DNA of 33,666 nt from CAZEIW01 sp964512305 (GTDB taxonomy: Bacteria; Pseudomonadota; Gammaproteobacteria; Burkholderiales; Burkholderiaceae_F). Shown here piece by piece: positions 31,258-33,666 of this stretch. The notes beneath the pieces were generated by a model that had not been told where the DNA came from, did no database searches, and worked only from the letters and a program-made list of their open reading frames with translations. The stretch lies in the NCBI GenBank assembly GCA_964512305.1, contig CAZEIW010000128.1, positions 1-33,666 of the forward strand, in the 5' to 3' direction. The translations under genes were made by a program, and so were the position numbers. Position 1 is the first letter of the stretch, and the number at the start of each line of letters is the position of its first letter.

Positions 31258-32471
31258 TCGGCCCTCGCTGCCGGGGAATCGACCGCGGACCCCGGCACGC
31301 CCGTTCCATCGCGCTTCGGATCGCCGGGCAGCAGATGCCGCGGCAGGAAAAACGCATTGGCGATCAGCGTCGGCACGACGGCGCTGCCGATCACCGCGGC
31401 CACGAGCGCCGAGTATTGCCCCTGGTCCACGATCCCGTGCGACAGCCCGAAGAGCGAGGAGATGGTGCCGAAGGTCAGGCCCGTCGACATGAGGAGCGTC
31501 GTGTACATGCCTTCCTGCCTGGGCGATCCGTGCGCCCGCGTCACAGGATAGACCCCCGCGATCTTGGCGAGCAACTTGAGCGCAAGCATCAGCAGGAAGG
31601 ACGCCGGGGCGGCGGCCAGGGCGGGCAGCGAAACCAGCGATCCCGCGCGGATGAAATAGAACGGCGTGAGCAGGCCGAAGGTGAGGGTGCGCAGACGGCG
31701 GACCAGTGCGTGGTCCTTCCCGACCGTGCCTGCCAGCACCATTCCCATCAGGTAGGCGGGCAGCACCGCCTCGCTGTCGGCCCAGCTCGCGAGCGCGCCG
31801 AGCGCGAACAGGCACAGCATCAGGAACTTGGCTTCGAGCTCCGACGGCCGGTTGCCGAAGCGGCGGAAGAAGCGCGGCGTGATCCATGGCAGGACGAGAA
31901 ACACCAGGCTCAGCGCCGCCAGGAAGACGAGCGTGCGGCCGGTGAACGGCGCAAAGATCAGGCCGAGGGCGACGACGGTTGCGAGATCCGTGATGAAGCA
32001 GGCGGTCAGCACCGCCTTGCCGTAGTCGGTTCGGTTCAATCCGAATTCGAGCATCACGGCGTAGACCACGGCGACCGACGTGGTGGACATCGCAATGCCG
32101 GCCAGCCAGCTGGCCTCGGCCGTCCAGCCAAGCCACCAGCGCGCGCCCGCGGCGCAGGCCAGGAACGGCGCGGCGAAACTCACCAGTCCGACAGCGCCGG
32201 CGAGCTTCCATTGCCTGCGCAGGACGGCCGGATCGAGCTCGGCCCCGGCGAGAAAGGTCAGCAGGATGGCGCCGGCGCCGGAAAGGAACTTGATCCACGT
32301 GGCATCGCCGGCCAGCACCACGGCGCCGAGCGACGCGCCGATGATCAGCTGCGCGATGGTGCCGACGACGATCTCGGAGAGGGCGGTGGCGATGCGAAGC
32401 CCGATCGCGGCGAGCGTCGCGACCAGCGCCAGGCCGAGCCACAGCGCCGCCTGTGCCCAGATCTCGGTCAT
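31254..32471 (-). CDS. Cation:proton antiporter (CPA2/Kef-like)
   Basis: A 405-residue inner-membrane protein with about 12-13 hydrophobic segments. The start IWAQAALWLGLALVATLAAI, then ALSEIVVGTIAQLIIGASLG, LTFLAGAELDPAVLRRQWK, GIAMSTTSVAVVYAVMLEFG and CFITDLATVVALGLIFAPF (with an Asp in helix 5-6, as in the active site of CPA antiporters) place it in the monovalent cation:proton antiporter superfamily. No RCK/TrkA domain follows. GGAG lies 7 bases before the ATG. The first codon overlaps the stop of a 33-codon upstream frame (ATGA), and the ATGA at its end joins it to the usp gene. The 5' leader carries a fluoride riboswitch. Transport of Na+, K+ or H+ in response to fluoride-driven acid load is a reasonable inference. 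Confidence 0.92.
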   Translation of the reverse strand: MTEIWAQAALWLGLALVATLAAIGLRIATALSEIVVGTIAQLIIGASLGAVVLAGDATWIKFLSGAGAILLTFLAGAELDPAVLRRQWKLAGAVGLVSFAAPFLACAAGARWWLGWTAEASWLAGIAMSTTSVAVVYAVMLEFGLNRTDYGKAVLTACFITDLATVVALGLIFAPFTGRTLVFLAALSLVFLVLPWITPRFFRRFGNRPSELEAKFLMLCLFALGALASWADSEAVLPAYLMGMVLAGTVGKDHALVRRLRTLTFGLLTPFYFIRAGSLVSLPALAAAPASFLLMLALKLLAKIAGVYPVTRAHGSPRQEGMYTTLLMSTGLTFGTISSLFGLSHGIVDQGQYSALVAAVIGSAVVPTLIANAFFLPRHLLPGDPKRDGTGVPGSAVDSPAARAE

Positions 32472-32569
32472 GGCGCCGCTCCGTCCCGATCGCGGGCGCG
32501 AGGAACAAGGGCTTCGTGTTCGGGATCGCGGCCGCCGCGATCCGAGGATGCCGCGCCGGTTTCGCTCAT
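32468..32569 (-). CDS. 33-codon leader frame coupled to the antiporter
   Basis: ATG at 32569 is preceded by a strong GAGGAG at 5-base spacing, better than the site before the antiporter itself. The peptide starts MSETGAASSDRGGRDPEHEA, is hydrophilic and has no recognised domain. Its TGA overlaps the antiporter ATG as ATGA, so ribosomes finishing it would be placed on the antiporter start. The GAGGAG is itself buried in a predicted 9-bp helix. It may be a coupling device rather than a functional peptide. I have not seen the family. Confidence 0.6.
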   Translation of the reverse strand: MSETGAASSDRGGRDPEHEALVPRARDRDGAAP

Positions 32570-32575
32570 CGCTTC

Positions 32576-32613
32576 TCCTCGTTGGAGCTGGTCTGTCACT
32601 CCCGCAACGAGGA
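32576..32613 (-). promoter_or_regulatory. Helix sequestering the leader-frame Shine-Dalgarno
   Basis: In the minus-strand RNA, UCCUCGUUG (32613-32605) pairs perfectly over 9 bp with CAACGAGGA (32584-32576). The second strand contains most of the GAGGAG ribosome binding site of the 33-codon frame. When formed, the helix should block translation of that frame and, through coupling, of the antiporter. Confidence 0.5.
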
Positions 32614-32636
32614 ACGCGGCTGTGGCACTTCGCCAT

Positions 32637-32698
32637 GGCCGGGCACCAGCCCGGCCGCCAGACGCCTACCTTTCCCGTGGGCGGGAACACCGGTAGGC
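32637..32698 (-). promoter_or_regulatory. Two hairpins downstream of the fluoride aptamer (expression platform)
   Basis: Hairpin A: GCCUACC (32698-32692) pairs with GGUAGGC (32670-32664), enclosing a second 6-bp stem UUCCCG/CGGGAA. Its 5' arm is the 3' strand of the fluoride aptamer, so A and the aptamer exclude each other. Hairpin B: GGCCGGGC with GCCCGGCC (32656-32649 and 32644-32637), loop UGGU, 8 bp. Neither is followed by a U-run, so simple intrinsic termination is unlikely. Confidence 0.55.
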
Positions 32699-32754
32699 AT
32701 CATCAGCCACAAGGATCAAGCCAAGGGGCGGTTAGAGGAGGTATGCCATCTCCC
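32692..32754 (-). promoter_or_regulatory. Fluoride riboswitch (crcB-motif RNA)
   Basis: The minus-strand RNA reads GGGAGAUGGCAUACCUCC, then UAACCGCC, a variable hairpin, and GGCUGAUGAUGCCUACC. All conserved blocks of the crcB motif are in the right order: GGAG-AUG, AACCGC, GCUGAUG and GCCUAC. Expected pairings exist: GGAG with CUCC (32753-32750 with 32740-32737), GGCAU with AUGCC (32747-32743 with 32700-32696), and GCC with GGC around the variable hairpin (32729-32727 with 32708-32706). It closely resembles the aptamer known from Pseudomonas eriC leaders. It precedes the antiporter and usp genes by about 220 bp. Expression should rise with intracellular fluoride. Confidence 0.93.
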
Positions 32755-32762
32755 GTGGGGAG

Positions 32763-32768
32763 ATGATA
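32763..32768 (-). promoter_or_regulatory. Possible -10 box just upstream of the riboswitch
   Basis: TATCAT (5 of 6 to the consensus) on the minus strand ends 8 bases before the aptamer's first G. A start 6-8 nt downstream would put the aptamer at the very 5' end of the transcript. No good -35 is seen. Alternatively, the operon is read from the SLC13-like gene, whose stop at 32790 is 21 bp away. Confidence 0.35.
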
Positions 32769-32789
32769 AGCGCGATTCGGCCTTCCGCG

Positions 32790-33666
32790 CTAGGTACGCC
32801 ACGCCAGCCATGCGGCCGTGATCGCGAGCGTGCTCAGCGTCACCGGGACGCCGGTGCGCGCATGCCGCCGCCAGTCGATCGAGATGCCGCGCCGGCGGGC
32901 CGCCGCGACGACGATGATGTTGGCGATCGAGCCGACGATCAGCAGGTTGCCCGACAGCGTGCTCGCCAGCGCGAGCAGCGGGCCGTCGAGCGGCGCGCGC
33001 GCCAGCGGCAGAAGCAGCATCACCGCCGGCACGTTCGACACGATGTTGGACAGGAGAAAGGTCACCGCGAAGAGCGGCGCCGGCGCTCCGACGGGAATCC
33101 CCGCGTCGGCCAGCCAGTGCACGGCGTGCGCGGCCACCCCGGTGTCGGCGAACGCGCGGTTCACCACGAACAGGCCGATGAAAAGGATCAGCAGCTCCCA
33201 GTCGACCTGGCCCAGCATCTCGCGCGAGTGCAGCTTCCGGCTCGTCAGCAGCAGGCCTGCGCCGACCAGCGCCGCCACCTCGCGCGGCCACGAGGTGAGC
33301 AGGAACACCGCCACGAGCGCGCCGGTGACCGCCAGGCCCTTGAAGGTCTGCCACGGGTCGAGCTCGATTCCCGGCGCGGCAGCTTGCGGCGGCGCCGCCG
33401 CGCCTTCGAGGATCCACCGGCCCCGCGCCTGCCACGCGATCAGCATCCAGGTCGCGACCAGCCCGCCGAGCACGGGAACGGCTGCTTCGAGCAGGTAGGC
33501 ACTGAATGGGACGTTCAGCACCTGGCCGATCAGCATGTTCTGCGGATTGCCGATCAGCGTGGCCGCGGAACCCACGTTGGCGCTGCAGGCGAGTGCCAGC
33601 AGGAAGGGCGCCGGGTCGAGGCGACGGCGCGCGCAGGCGTCGATCAGCGCGGGGGCGACCGCCAGG
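32790..33666 (-). CDS. SLC13/ArsB-like anion transporter, N-terminus outside window
   Basis: About 292 C-terminal residues of an integral membrane transporter; the start lies beyond the right edge. The motif SANVGSAATLIGNPQNMLIG near the first visible residues is the hallmark of the ArsB/NhaD/SLC13 (ion transporter) superfamily. A cytosolic loop follows, then PREVAALVGAGLLLTSRKL, VDWELLILFIGLFVVNRA and a second motif FLLSNIVSNVPAVMLLLPLA, then GSIANIIVVAAARRRG, which mirrors the first half. Arsenite, Na+ or dicarboxylate could be the substrate; no ars genes are visible. It ends 21 bp before the -10-like box in front of the fluoride riboswitch and may be the preceding unit or part of the same operon. 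Confidence 0.9.
   Translation of the reverse strand, partial: LAVAPALIDACARRRLDPAPFLLALACSANVGSAATLIGNPQNMLIGQVLNVPFSAYLLEAAVPVLGGLVATWMLIAWQARGRWILEGAAAPPQAAAPGIELDPWQTFKGLAVTGALVAVFLLTSWPREVAALVGAGLLLTSRKLHSREMLGQVDWELLILFIGLFVVNRAFADTGVAAHAVHWLADAGIPVGAPAPLFAVTFLLSNIVSNVPAVMLLLPLARAPLDGPLLALASTLSGNLLIVGSIANIIVVAAARRRGISIDWRRHARTGVPVTLSTLAITAAWLAWRT

Noticed and set aside
32747..32765. Possible guanidine-II (mini-ykkC) hairpin, because ACGG appears in the loop region on the minus strand
   Set aside because: The loop and stem do not fit two ACGR tetraloop hairpins, and the right arm belongs to the clear fluoride aptamer.

Overview
The window looks like chromosomal DNA of a high-GC (roughly 70% by eye) Gram-negative bacterium, most likely a betaproteobacterium of the Burkholderiales type. 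This rests on PepN, YebC, SirB2, a TssQ-type lipoprotein, chromate transporter and OAH sulfhydrylase genes and on extreme third-position G/C; it is an inference without any database search. The first ~90 bases are C and G homopolymers and look like a contig edge. No rRNA, tRNA, CRISPR array, IS element or prophage was seen.

Layout. 0.2-3.4 kb: yebC, a hemerythrin-like gene, a SirB2-like membrane gene with a CIRCE-like inverted repeat in front, and a divergent AAA+ ATPase. 3.4-6.9 kb: a minus-strand trio linked to type VI secretion (T6SS): an active PEGA-domain Ser/Thr kinase, its paralogue that has lost the catalytic residues (a pseudokinase), and a TssQ lipoprotein. 7.2-10.9 kb: a WaaE-like glycosyltransferase, quinone oxidoreductase and an ArnT-like GT39. 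11-19.7 kb: a minus-strand signalling cassette (HWE-type histidine kinase, REC-PAS-GGDEF diguanylate cyclase, REC-Hpt protein, PAS-PAS hybrid kinase) running directly into pepN. 20-25.2 kb: chrA, a small unknown gene, a family 5 solute-binding protein and metY. 25.3-27.7 kb: a geranylgeranyl-reductase-like flavoprotein and a RES/Xre toxin-antitoxin pair. 27.9-30.8 kb: divergent MepK-like (DUF882) and YcbB/LdtD-like peptidoglycan genes, then an exported SRPBCC protein. 30.8-33.7 kb: an antiporter/universal-stress operon behind a fluoride riboswitch, and a truncated SLC13/ArsB-like transporter.

The most notable item is the 32.47-32.77 kb leader on the minus strand. It holds a clear fluoride (crcB-motif) aptamer, hairpins that compete with it, a helix that hides a strong Shine-Dalgarno site, and a 33-codon open frame overlapping the antiporter start. 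The genes point to fluoride-responsive control of a cation:proton antiporter and a UspA-type protein rather than of a canonical fluoride exporter. Other points of interest are the kinase/pseudokinase pair, a CIRCE-like site, four 10-bp tandem repeats before metY, and a family of REP-like hairpins including one inverted doublet.
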